This document shows positions 1 to 6,869 of a stretch of 7,994 nucleotides of DNA, piece by piece. Under the pieces are notes generated by a model. It was given only the letters and a program-made list of their open reading frames with translations, searched no databases and was not told the DNA's origin. How positions within the stretch are numbered: position 1 is the stretch's first letter; the number at the start of each line of letters is the position of its first letter. Source of the DNA: Alphaproteobacteria bacterium (GTDB lineage: Bacteria; Pseudomonadota; Alphaproteobacteria; Rhodobacterales; Rhodobacteraceae). The translations under genes were made by a program, and so were the position numbers. The DNA lies in assembly GCA_030424705.1 (NCBI GenBank), contig JAUHWJ010000064.1:1-7994 (forward strand). The letters are read 5' to 3'.

Positions 1-2
1 AA

Positions 3-1487
3 GCGGAGGGCGGAGGCGAGATCGTCCTCGCCCTCCGCGGGATCACCAAGCGCTTCGGCCCGACCCTCGCCAACGACCGGATCGACCTGACGCTCCGGCG
101 CGGCGAGGCCGTGGCCCTCCTGGGCGAGAACGGGGCGGGCAAGACGACGCTGATGAACATCCTCTTCGGTCAGTATTCGGCCGACGAGGGAACGGTGGAG
201 GTCTTCGGCAGCCCGCTCCCGCCCGGCCGGCCGCGCGCCGCGCTGGAGGCCGGCGTCGGCATGGTGCACCAGCATTTCACGCTGGCGGAGAACCTGACGG
301 TGCTCGAGAACATCCTCCTCGGCGCCGCGCCGCTTACCGGCCTCTCGCTCGGGCGGGGCGCGGCGCGGGCCCGCCTCGCCGCGCTCTCCGCCGAATACGG
401 GCTGAAGGTGGAGCCGGACGCCCGCGTCGCCGCGCTCACCGTGGGGGAGCGGCAGCGCGTCGAGATCCTTAAGGCGCTCTGGCGCGACGCCCGCATCCTT
501 ATCCTCGACGAGCCGACCGCCGTGCTGACCCCGCAGGAGGCGGAGGCGCTCTTCGCCACGCTCCGCCGGGCGGCGGCGAAGGGGCTCTCCCTCGTCTTCA
601 TCAGCCACAAGCTGCATGAGGTCATGGCCGTCGCGAACCGCGTCGTCGTCCTGCGCCGCGGCCGCGTCGCCGGGGCGGCGCGCGTGGCGGAGACGGATGC
701 GCGCCGCCTCGCCGCGATGATGGTCGGCGCGGAGGTGGAGCGGCCTGTCCCCGCCCCGCGCGCGCCGGGCGCGCCGCTGCTCTCTATCGACAAGGTCTCG
801 ACGCCGCCCTCGGGCGCGCGGCCCGGCCTCCGCCGCGTCTCGCTCGACCTGAAGGCGGGAACGATCACAGGCCTCGCCGGCGTCTCCGGCAACGGCCAGG
901 CCGCGCTCGCCGCGCTCGTCGCCGGCGCCGCTCGCCCGGCAGAGGGGCGCATCCTGCTGGAAGGCGGGCGGGAGGCGGGGCCCGGCTGGTCCCCACGCGC
1001 CGCCCTCCGCGAGGGCGTCGGCCGCGTGCCGGAGGACCGGAAACGGGAAGGCGTCGTCGCCGATTTCACGCTCTCGGAGAACGCGATGCTGGAGGAATAC
1101 CGCGCCGCCCCGTTCTCCCGCCTCGGCTGGCTGAGCCGCCGCGCGGCGCGGGCGCGGGCGGAGGCGCTGATCGCGGAGCATGACATCCGCTGCCCCGGCC
1201 CGGAGGCGCGCATCCGCCTTCTTTCCGGCGGAAACATGCAGAAGCTGATCCTCGGCCGCGCGCTCGCCCCCGGCCCGCGCGTGATCCTGGCGGACCAGCC
1301 GGCGCGCGGGCTCGATGTCGGCGCGATCCTTCTGATCTCGGAAGACCTCGACGAGGTGATGAGCCTTTCCGACGTCATCCACGTCATTTCCGAGGGCCGG
1401 CTCTCGCCCCCCTTCGCGCGCGGGGAGATGAGCGCCCAGGCGCTCGGGCTCCGGATGGCGGGGGAGGGCTTCTCCGATGCGGCTTGA
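3..1487 (+). CDS. ABC transporter ATP-binding protein, BMP/nucleoside-type (double NBD), 5' end outside window
   Basis: This is the cytoplasmic ATPase of a BmpA-type (NupO/RbsA-like) importer. The frame is open from the first bases, and the ABC core begins upstream of the GTG at 111 (a strand reading LALRGITKRFG at about 30-60), so the true start lies left of the window. NBD1 is complete: Walker A GENGAGKTT at 123-149, Q-loop HQHF near 270, the degenerate signature LTVGERQR near 440, Walker B ILILDEP near 500, and H-loop ISH near 600. NBD2 has the lysine-less Walker A (GVSGNGQ near 880) usual in this family, a canonical LSGGNMQ signature near 1225, and Walker B VILADQP near 1283, where homologues I remember read ANQPTRG. 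Between the D-loop (GLDVGA) and LLISEDLDE at about 1320-1330, 17 residues are missing compared with NBD1 of the same protein; the frame is kept. The gene overlaps the next one by 11 nt. Family assignment is firm; whether this copy works is uncertain. Confidence 0.93.
   Translation, partial: AEGGGEIVLALRGITKRFGPTLANDRIDLTLRRGEAVALLGENGAGKTTLMNILFGQYSADEGTVEVFGSPLPPGRPRAALEAGVGMVHQHFTLAENLTVLENILLGAAPLTGLSLGRGAARARLAALSAEYGLKVEPDARVAALTVGERQRVEILKALWRDARILILDEPTAVLTPQEAEALFATLRRAAAKGLSLVFISHKLHEVMAVANRVVVLRRGRVAGAARVAETDARRLAAMMVGAEVERPVPAPRAPGAPLLSIDKVSTPPSGARPGLRRVSLDLKAGTITGLAGVSGNGQAALAALVAGAARPAEGRILLEGGREAGPGWSPRAALREGVGRVPEDRKREGVVADFTLSENAMLEEYRAAPFSRLGWLSRRAARARAEALIAEHDIRCPGPEARIRLLSGGNMQKLILGRALAPGPRVILADQPARGLDVGAILLISEDLDEVMSLSDVIHVISEGRLSPPFARGEMSAQALGLRMAGEGFSDAA
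1461..1468 (+). promoter_or_regulatory. Ribosome binding site for the first permease
   Basis: A GGGGAGGG run lies 8 nt before the ATG at 1477, inside the end of the ATPase coding sequence. It supports translation initiation of the first permease before the ATPase stop codon. Confidence 0.6.
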
Positions 1488-2526
1488 GCCGATCCCGGCG
1501 CCCGGCCCGGCCCGCCGTTTCGGCCTGCCTGCCCTTGCGCTCGCCGCGACGGCGGCGCTCGGCTCGCTCCTCGCTTTGATCGCGGGGGCGGAGCCTTTCG
1601 GCGTGCTGGGGCTCATCGCGAAAGGCGCCTTCGGCTCGAAGTTCGCGCTCCTCGAGACGCTGAACCGCGCCACGCCGCTGATCTTCACCGGCCTTGCCGT
1701 CGCAGTCGCCTTCCGCGCCCGGCTCTGGAACATCGGGGCGGAGGCGCAGCTCTATGCCGGCGCGCTGATGGCGGTGCTGATCGGGGCGGGAACGCCAGCC
1801 CTTTCCGGCCCGCTCCTCCTCCCCTTCATGGCGCTCGCCGCGATGCTCGCCGGCGCGCTCCTCCTCCTCGGCCCCGCCCTCCTCAAGACGCGGCTCGGCG
1901 TGGACGAGGTGGTGACGACGCTCCTCCTCAACTTCATCATGCTTCTTTTCGTCTCCATGCTGCTCGAAGGCCCGCTGAAGGACCCGTTGGGAATGGGCTG
2001 GCCGAAATCCGAGGCGCTGGCGCGGGAGGCGCGGCTGCCGCGGATCGTGGAGGGATTGCGCCTCCACTGGGGCTTCGGCCTCGCGCTCATCGCGGCGCTG
2101 CTCGTCTGGCTCCTCCAGTCGCGCACGACGCTCGGCTTCGAGATGCGGGCAGTGGGGGAGAATCCGGCCGCCGCCCGCTATGCCGGGATGCCGGTGGAGC
2201 GGACCATCGCGCTCACCGCGCTGCTCTCCGGCGGGCTCGCCGCGCTCGCGGGCTTTTCCGAGGTCTCGGGCCTCAAGGGCAACCTGACGCTCGATCTCTC
2301 GCCCGGCTTCGGCTACGCGGGCGTGATCGTCGCGATGCTGGCGCTCCTGCATCCGCTCGGCGTCGTCCTCTCCGCGCTCTTCGTCGCCGGGGTCTTCGTC
2401 GGGGCGGACAGCATGAGCCGCGCGGCGGGCGTGCCGACCTATATCGCGGACATCCTCCTCGCCGCCGCGCTCCTCTTCATGTCGCTGGCGATCCTGCTCA
2501 CCCGGTTCCGCGTGGCGAGGGATTGA
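1477..2526 (+). CDS. ABC transporter permease 1 (BPD_transp_2 family, nucleoside/nucleobase uptake)
   Basis: Inner-membrane permease of 349 residues, the usual length of the NupP-like subunit. A short basic N-terminus (RRF, 13-15) precedes about nine hydrophobic stretches, roughly at 17-37, 64-79, 88-105, 112-136, 144-164, 197-213, 242-260, 279-306 and 322-342. The family hallmark FRARLWNIGAEAQLYAG lies at 79-95. The cytoplasmic coupling loop MRAVGENPAAARYAG at 223-237 is the expected contact with the ATPase. By analogy with the family it pairs with the second permease to form the translocation pore. The ATG at 1477 overlaps the ATPase end by 11 nt and has a strong ribosome binding site. The substrate cannot be read from the sequence; the BMP-type architecture and the downstream deaminase favour nucleosides or nucleobases. 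Confidence 0.93.
   Translation: MRLEPIPAPGPARRFGLPALALAATAALGSLLALIAGAEPFGVLGLIAKGAFGSKFALLETLNRATPLIFTGLAVAVAFRARLWNIGAEAQLYAGALMAVLIGAGTPALSGPLLLPFMALAAMLAGALLLLGPALLKTRLGVDEVVTTLLLNFIMLLFVSMLLEGPLKDPLGMGWPKSEALAREARLPRIVEGLRLHWGFGLALIAALLVWLLQSRTTLGFEMRAVGENPAAARYAGMPVERTIALTALLSGGLAALAGFSEVSGLKGNLTLDLSPGFGYAGVIVAMLALLHPLGVVLSALFVAGVFVGADSMSRAAGVPTYIADILLAAALLFMSLAILLTRFRVARD
2517..2521 (+). promoter_or_regulatory. Ribosome binding site that decides the start of the second permease
   Basis: GAGGG lies 4 nt before the ATG at 2526 but only 1 nt before the in-frame TTG at 2523. Only the ATG has workable spacing, so it is the preferred start. Confidence 0.5.
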
Positions 2527-3467
2527 TGGAGATTCTCGACATCCTCCTCTCGGCGACCTTCTGGGCCGCCGCCGTTCGCATCGCCACGCCGCTGATCTTC
2601 GCGACGATGGGGGAACTGATCTGCGAACGGGCCGGGGTGCTCAATCTCGGGATCGAGGGGATCATGGCGATGGGCGCCTTCACCGGCTGGATCACGGTCT
2701 ATGCGGGCGCCGATCTCTGGGTCGGGGTCGGGGCGGCGATGCTGTCGGGCATGCTCTTCGGGCTCCTTCACGGCGTGCTGACCGCGCCTTTCGGGCTCTC
2801 GCAGCATGTGGTCGGGCTCGGAATCACGCTTCTCGCCTCCGCCGTCGCCGCCTTCGCCTATCGCGTCTCCCTGCCGGAGGTGACGAACCCGCCGAAGATC
2901 GAACCCTTCCAGCCGGTCGCGCCCGCTCTGGCCGATTTCCCGATCCTCGGCCCCGCGCTCTTCGCGCAGACGCCGCTGACCTGGGCGGCCTTCGCCGTCG
3001 CCGGGCTCACCGCCTTCGTCCTCTGGCGCACGCCGCTCGGCCTCGCCGTCCGCGCGGCTGGGGAGAGCCCCGAGGCGGTGGCGGCGCAGGGGCTTTCCGT
3101 CAACGGGCTCAGGATCGGGGCGGTGATGGTCGGCTCCGGGCTGATGGCGGTGGGGGGCGCCTTCCTCACGCTCTCCGCCTTCTCCTCCTTCTTCTTTGAG
3201 ATGGTGAACGGGCGCGGCTGGGTCTGCATCGCGCTCGTCGTCTTCGGGGCCTGGCGGCCGGGCAAGGCGCTGCTCGGCGCGCTCCTCTTCGCGGCCTTCG
3301 ACGCGCTGCAGGTCCGGCTCCAGCAAACGCCGATGGGGGCGGACATCCCCTATGAGATCTTCCTTATGGCGCCCTATGCGCTCTCCATCCTCGCGCTCGT
3401 CGTGATGTCCCGCCGCGCGGCGGCGCCGGCGGCGCTCATGATCCCCTGGCGGAAAGGCGAACGATGA
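2526..3467 (+). CDS. ABC transporter permease 2 (BPD_transp_2 family, nucleoside/nucleobase uptake)
   Basis: Second inner-membrane permease, 313 residues from the ATG at 2526, matching the shorter NupQ-like subunit of this family. The diagnostic segment ERAGVLNLGIEGIMAMGAF lies at 34-52, corresponding to the NIGAE region of the partner permease. The coupling-loop motif VRAAGESPEAVAAQGLSV is at 175-192. Hydrophobic spans are visible at about 11-28, 42-60, 64-85, 96-112, 149-167, 196-217, 231-262 and 278-295. The ATG shares its A with the upstream TGA (TGATG), and the gene end overlaps the deaminase start in an ATGA, so strong translational coupling is expected. An alternative TTG start at 2523 would add one residue but is poorly spaced from the ribosome binding site. 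Assignment is secure at family level; substrate is inferred from neighbours. Confidence 0.93.
   Translation: MEILDILLSATFWAAAVRIATPLIFATMGELICERAGVLNLGIEGIMAMGAFTGWITVYAGADLWVGVGAAMLSGMLFGLLHGVLTAPFGLSQHVVGLGITLLASAVAAFAYRVSLPEVTNPPKIEPFQPVAPALADFPILGPALFAQTPLTWAAFAVAGLTAFVLWRTPLGLAVRAAGESPEAVAAQGLSVNGLRIGAVMVGSGLMAVGGAFLTLSAFSSFFFEMVNGRGWVCIALVVFGAWRPGKALLGALLFAAFDALQVRLQQTPMGADIPYEIFLMAPYALSILALVVMSRRAAAPAALMIPWRKGER
3451..3457 (+). promoter_or_regulatory. Ribosome binding site for the deaminase
   Basis: GGAAAGG lies 6 nt before the ATG at 3464, within the last codons of the second permease. It fits the ATGA stop/start overlap and supports this start. Confidence 0.55.
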
Positions 3468-4744
3468 GCTTCGATCTCGTGGTGAAGGGCGGCGTCCTGC
3501 CGGACGGGCGGCGCGCCGATATCGGCGTAAAGGCGGGCCGCATCGCCGCCGTGGAGCCGCTGCCCGAGGCGGTGGAGGCAGGGCGGGTGATCGATGCGGC
3601 GGGGGACCTGATCTCCCCGCCCTTCGTCGACCCGCATTTCCACATGGACGCGACGCTCTCCTACGGCACGCCGCGGGTGAACGCCTCCGGCACGCTGCTG
3701 GAGGCGATCGACCTCTGGGGCGAGCTCCGCGCCGTCGCGACGGCGGAGGAGATGGCGGCGCGGGCGCTCGAATATTGCGACTGGGCGGCGGCGATGGGTG
3801 TGCTCGCAATCCGCACCCATGTGGACGTGACGGACCCGCGCCTCGCCGGCGCGGAGGCGCTGCTCTCTGTACGCGAGGCGACGAAGGATTGGCTCGACCT
3901 CCAGCTCGTCGCCTTCCCGCAGGACGGGCTCTATCGCGCCCACGGCGCGCGGGAGAATCTTCTCCGCGCGCTCGACATGGGCGTGGATGTGGTGGGCGGC
4001 ATCCCGCATTTCGAGCGGACGATGCAGGAAGGGGCGGAGAGCCTCGCCGATCTCTGCCGCATCGCGGCTGAGCGCGGCCTGCCCGTCGACATCCATTGCG
4101 ACGAGACGGACGACCCGATGTCCCGCCATGTCGAGACGCTGGCGCGGGAGGCGCTGCGTCACGGCCTCGGCGCGCGGGCGACGGGCTCGCACCTCACCTC
4201 GATGCATTCGATGGACAATTATTACGTCTCGAAACTCCTGCCGCTCATCGCCGAATCCGGCATGAACGCCATCGCCAACCCGCTCATCAACATCACCCTT
4301 CAGGGACGGCATGACACCTTCCCGAAGCGCCGCGGCATGACGCGGGTGAAGGAGATGCAGGCGCTGGGGATTCCGGTCGGCTGGGGGCAGGATTGCGTGC
4401 GCGACCCCTGGTATCCGCTCGGCGCGGCGGACATGTTGGACGTCGCCTCGATGGGCCTCCATGTCGCGCAGATGACCCATCCGGCGGAAATGGCCCGCGC
4501 CTTCACCATGGCGACGGAGACGAACGCCGCGATCATCGGGATAGACGATTGGGGCCTCCGCCCCGGCGCCCGCGCCTCCTTCGTCGTGCTCGATGCGGGC
4601 AACCCCGTTGAGGCGCTGCGGCTCAAGCCGGCGCGACTCTTCGTCGTGTCGAACGGCGCCGTGATCGCGGAGAGCCCGCGCGGGGCGGCGCGGCTTTCGC
4701 TGCCGGGGCGGCCGGAGCGCGTTTCGCGACGATTTTCTGATTAG
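3464..4744 (+). CDS. CodA-like cytosine deaminase family amidohydrolase
   Basis: Cytoplasmic metal-dependent hydrolase of 426 residues, close in length and collinear with E. coli cytosine deaminase CodA as I remember it. Such enzymes deaminate cytosine or related bases (isoguanine, isocytosine, triazines) with release of ammonia. Visible motifs: metal-binding PHFH (His58, His60), RTHVDV at 117-122, AFPQ with Gln153, VDIHCDE with His211 and the catalytic Glu214, GSH with His243, NPLINITLQGR at 272-282, and Asp310 in GQDCVRDPWYPLG. All metal ligands and the catalytic glutamate are present, so it is probably active. The residue after Asp310 is Cys311, where CodA has Asp314 near the substrate, so the substrate need not be cytosine. 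The C-terminal part returns to the small beta domain (residues about 366-405). Last gene of the transporter operon, starting in an ATGA overlap. Deaminase-family assignment is strong; exact substrate is open. Confidence 0.9.
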   Translation: MSFDLVVKGGVLPDGRRADIGVKAGRIAAVEPLPEAVEAGRVIDAAGDLISPPFVDPHFHMDATLSYGTPRVNASGTLLEAIDLWGELRAVATAEEMAARALEYCDWAAAMGVLAIRTHVDVTDPRLAGAEALLSVREATKDWLDLQLVAFPQDGLYRAHGARENLLRALDMGVDVVGGIPHFERTMQEGAESLADLCRIAAERGLPVDIHCDETDDPMSRHVETLAREALRHGLGARATGSHLTSMHSMDNYYVSKLLPLIAESGMNAIANPLINITLQGRHDTFPKRRGMTRVKEMQALGIPVGWGQDCVRDPWYPLGAADMLDVASMGLHVAQMTHPAEMARAFTMATETNAAIIGIDDWGLRPGARASFVVLDAGNPVEALRLKPARLFVVSNGAVIAESPRGAARLSLPGRPERVSRRFSD

Positions 4745-4767
4745 ATAACTATATCAGAGAGATAAGG

Positions 4768-4790
4768 GGTCTGCTCACTGTGAGCAGGCC
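4768..4790. terminator. Hairpin between convergent genes, candidate bidirectional terminator
   Basis: Bases 4768-4777 pair with 4781-4790 (10-bp stem including one G-T pair, core CTGCTCA/TGAGCAG) around a 3-nt loop. It fills the 46-bp gap between the deaminase stop at 4744 and the opposing stop at 4791-4793, directly touching the latter. On the minus strand it is followed by a moderately T-rich stretch (CCCCTTATCTCTCTG) but not a clean U-run; on the plus strand no U-run follows. Position supports a terminator; the lack of a proper U-tract limits confidence. Confidence 0.5.
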
Positions 4791-5576
4791 TCACCCGACG
4801 GCGGCGCGCGGGTTCCGCTTCACATCGCAGACGGGGCATCCTTTCCGCTTCTCGACCTCGAAAGTGCGGCTCTCGCCGTCGAGCGCGTTGTAGACGAGCA
4901 GCCGCCCTTTCAGCGGCCGGCCTGCGAGGGCGATGTCCTTGATCGCCTCCACCGCGATCATCGAACCCATCACCCCTGCGAGCGGGCCGAGCACGCCCCC
5001 CGCCGCGCAGGAAAGCGCCTGCCCCTCCCGCGGCGGTTCCGGGAAGACGCAGGCATAACAGGGTTCGTCCTCCCAGGGCTTGAAGACGGAGACCTGCCCT
5101 TCCCATTGCGTGATCGCGGCGGAGATCAGCGTCGCCCCCCGCGCGACGCAGGCGCGGTTGAGGATGTAGCGCGTCTCGATATTGTCCGACCCGTCGATGA
5201 TGAGGCGATAGGGCTTGATCAGCGCCTCCGCATTCTCCTCCGTCACCCGCGTCCTGTGGGCGCGGACGACGACATGCGGGTTCAGCGCATGCATAGCGCC
5301 CTTCGCGCTCTCCACCTTCGGTGCGCCGACGCGGGCTGTGGCGTGGATGATCTGCCGCTGCAGGTTGGAGAGGGAGACGACGTCGTCATCCACGATCCCG
5401 ATCGTGCCGACCCCGGCGGCGGCGAGATAGATGAGCGCGGGCGAGCCGAGGCCGCCGGCGCCGACGACGAGCACCTTCGCCCCCTGAAGCCGGCGCTGCC
5501 CGGGGCCGCCGATCTCCCTCATGATGATGTGCCGGGCGTATCGCTCCAGCTCCCCGGCCGTGAAGGTCTCGCTCAT
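4791..5576 (-). CDS. moeB: MoeB/ThiF/HesA-family adenylyltransferase (molybdopterin-synthase sulfur-carrier activation)
   Basis: Protein of 261 residues, the usual size of single-domain MoeB. It would use ATP to adenylate the C-terminal Gly-Gly of a small sulfur carrier (MoaD or ThiS) in the cytoplasm, feeding molybdenum-cofactor or thiamine synthesis. The N-terminal RYARHIIMREIGGPGQ (13-28) is typical. The nucleotide-binding loop GAGGLGSP is at 39-46, followed by acidic residues at 63-65, NLQRQ with Arg74 at 71-75, Lys87, and DGSDN at 128-132. Two CxxC pairs (Cys173/Cys176 and Cys247/Cys250) would bind structural zinc. Cys190 sits in the crossover-loop position (SCAAGGVLG). There is no C-terminal rhodanese domain. 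The start has GGAG six bases upstream (5583-5586). It lies 78 bp after the oxidoreductase, so it may have its own promoter or be read through. MoeB versus ThiF cannot be settled by sequence alone, and no moa or thi gene is in view. Confidence 0.87.
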   Translation of the reverse strand: MSETFTAGELERYARHIIMREIGGPGQRRLQGAKVLVVGAGGLGSPALIYLAAAGVGTIGIVDDDVVSLSNLQRQIIHATARVGAPKVESAKGAMHALNPHVVVRAHRTRVTEENAEALIKPYRLIIDGSDNIETRYILNRACVARGATLISAAITQWEGQVSVFKPWEDEPCYACVFPEPPREGQALSCAAGGVLGPLAGVMGSMIAVEAIKDIALAGRPLKGRLLVYNALDGESRTFEVEKRKGCPVCDVKRNPRAAVG

Positions 5577-5654
5577 CGGCGGCTCCGCGTCTCGCCCTCT
5601 ATCCGCCCATATAGCGCCGTCGCGGCGCGGGCGCCATGCGCCGTTAACCCTTTG

Positions 5655-6869
5655 TCAGTCCATCAGCGCCTTCAGCGGCGTCGCCGGGTCCGCCGCCCGC
5701 TCCGGCGCGGGGCTCTTTCCCACCTCGATCAGCCGCTTCGCGGTCATGTAGGCGCGCGGGTCGTTCATCGCGTCGACCGCCAGAAGTCTCTCGCCGCGAT
5801 AATACCAGACGGAGCGCGCCGCCCCCTCGCCCGGCCGCGTCACGACGCGATCATGCCCGAGATTGAGCCCGGCGATCTGCAGCTTCACGTCATATTGATC
5901 GGACCAGAACCACGGGGACGGGCGATAGGGCGCGCCGGCCCCGATCATGGAGGCCGCCGCGGCCTCCGCCTGGTCGATGGCGTTCTGCACGCTTTCGAGC
6001 CGGATGCGCCCGCCTTCCCAAAGCAGGGAGGCGCAATCCCCGGCCGCGAAGATCGCTGGGTCCGACGTGGCGCAGGTCTCGTCCGTCTCGATCCCGTTCC
6101 CGACCGTGAGCCCCGCCTCCGCCGCCAGCTCCTGATTGGGCAGGACGCCGATGCCGACCACGACGAGATCGACATCGAGCGTCTCGCCGGTCGCGAGCCG
6201 GGCGCGCACGACCCTTCCTCCCTCGCCCTCCAGCCGGTCGAGCCCGACCCCTTCGCGGATGTCGACGCCGTGGGCGCGGTGGAGTTCGCGGAAATAGTCC
6301 GCGGTCTCCGCCGCGGCGACGCGCTGCAGGATGCGCGGCGCAAGCTCGATCAGCGTGACGCGGAGGCCCTTCGCCGCGGCCACCGCCGCCGCCTCGAGCC
6401 CGATATAGCCGCCGCCGACGATCAGGAGGCGCGCGCCCTCCCGGAAATCCGGCGCCATCCGGTCGACATCCGCGAGGCTGCGGACGGCGTGGACGCCGCC
6501 GAGCGCGCCCCCTGCCGCCTCCGACAGGAGCCGCGGGCGCGAGCCGGTTGTGAGCGCGAGCCGGTCATAAGGCAGGCGCCGCCCGTCCGAGAGTGCGACG
6601 GCCTTGCCCACCCGGTCGATCGAGACGACGGCGACGCCGGTCAGAAGGTCGATCCCCTGTTCGGGGTAGAAGTCCGGCGGGCGCAGGAAGAGCCGCTCCG
6701 CCGCCATCTCGCCCAGCAGATATTTCTTCGAGAGCGGCGGGCGCTGATAGGGCGGCGCCGGCTCCTCCCCGATCAGCGTCACCGGCCCGCTATGGCCGAG
6801 CGCGCGGAGCTTCGCAGCGAGCGCGGCGCCCGCCTGCCCGGCGCCGACGATGACGATCCGCTCATCCAT
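5655..6869 (-). CDS. FAD-dependent NAD(P)H oxidoreductase, ferredoxin/rubredoxin-reductase type
   Basis: Soluble flavoprotein of 404 residues, the normal length for the CamA/ThcD-type ferredoxin reductases that pass electrons from NAD(P)H through FAD to a ferredoxin serving a P450 or a Rieske oxygenase. FAD-binding GAGQAG is at 9-14, with the family motif PPYQRPPLSKKYL at 39-51. Loop TTGSRPR is at 107-113, the NAD(P)-binding GGGYIG at 152-157 with an acidic residue (Glu175 in LIELAPR) favouring NADH, and the second FAD motif IFAAGDCA with Asp278 at 273-280. The reductase C-terminal domain starts near PWFWSDQYDVKLQIAG at 319-334. I chose the ATG at 6869 because GGGAG lies six bases upstream; the ATG at 6875 would add two residues with poorer spacing. 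It overlaps the glycosyltransferase by 8 nt. No ferredoxin, oxygenase or P450 is in the window, so the electron acceptor is unknown. Confidence 0.9.
   Translation of the reverse strand: MDERIVIVGAGQAGAALAAKLRALGHSGPVTLIGEEPAPPYQRPPLSKKYLLGEMAAERLFLRPPDFYPEQGIDLLTGVAVVSIDRVGKAVALSDGRRLPYDRLALTTGSRPRLLSEAAGGALGGVHAVRSLADVDRMAPDFREGARLLIVGGGYIGLEAAAVAAAKGLRVTLIELAPRILQRVAAAETADYFRELHRAHGVDIREGVGLDRLEGEGGRVVRARLATGETLDVDLVVVGIGVLPNQELAAEAGLTVGNGIETDETCATSDPAIFAAGDCASLLWEGGRIRLESVQNAIDQAEAAAASMIGAGAPYRPSPWFWSDQYDVKLQIAGLNLGHDRVVTRPGEGAARSVWYYRGERLLAVDAMNDPRAYMTAKRLIEVGKSPAPERAADPATPLKALMD

Noticed and set aside
111..113. GTG as start of the ABC ATPase
   Set aside because: Upstream in-frame codons encode the conserved first strand of the ABC domain, so the gene begins left of the window.
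2439..3809. A 456-codon minus-strand open frame antisense to the permease and deaminase genes, with similar ones at 170-1387, 1384-2352 and 3374-4480
   Set aside because: All are shadows of well-supported plus-strand genes; their translations are compositionally biased and contain no recognisable motif.
4744..4755. GATA...TATC partial palindrome as an operator
   Set aside because: Only 4-bp arms, and it lies downstream of both converging genes where an operator has no evident role.
5608..5636. Possible sigma-70 promoter for the adenylyltransferase gene (TATATG as -10 on the minus strand)
   Set aside because: The -10-like hexamer is reasonable, but at 16-19 bp spacing there is no acceptable -35 element; the gene may instead be read from the upstream genes.
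5623..5643. Inverted repeat CGGCGC/GCGCCG downstream of the oxidoreductase stop, considered as a terminator
   Set aside because: The arms are only 6 bp of pure GC with several alternative pairings in a GC-rich spacer and no U-run follows, so chance is a sufficient explanation.
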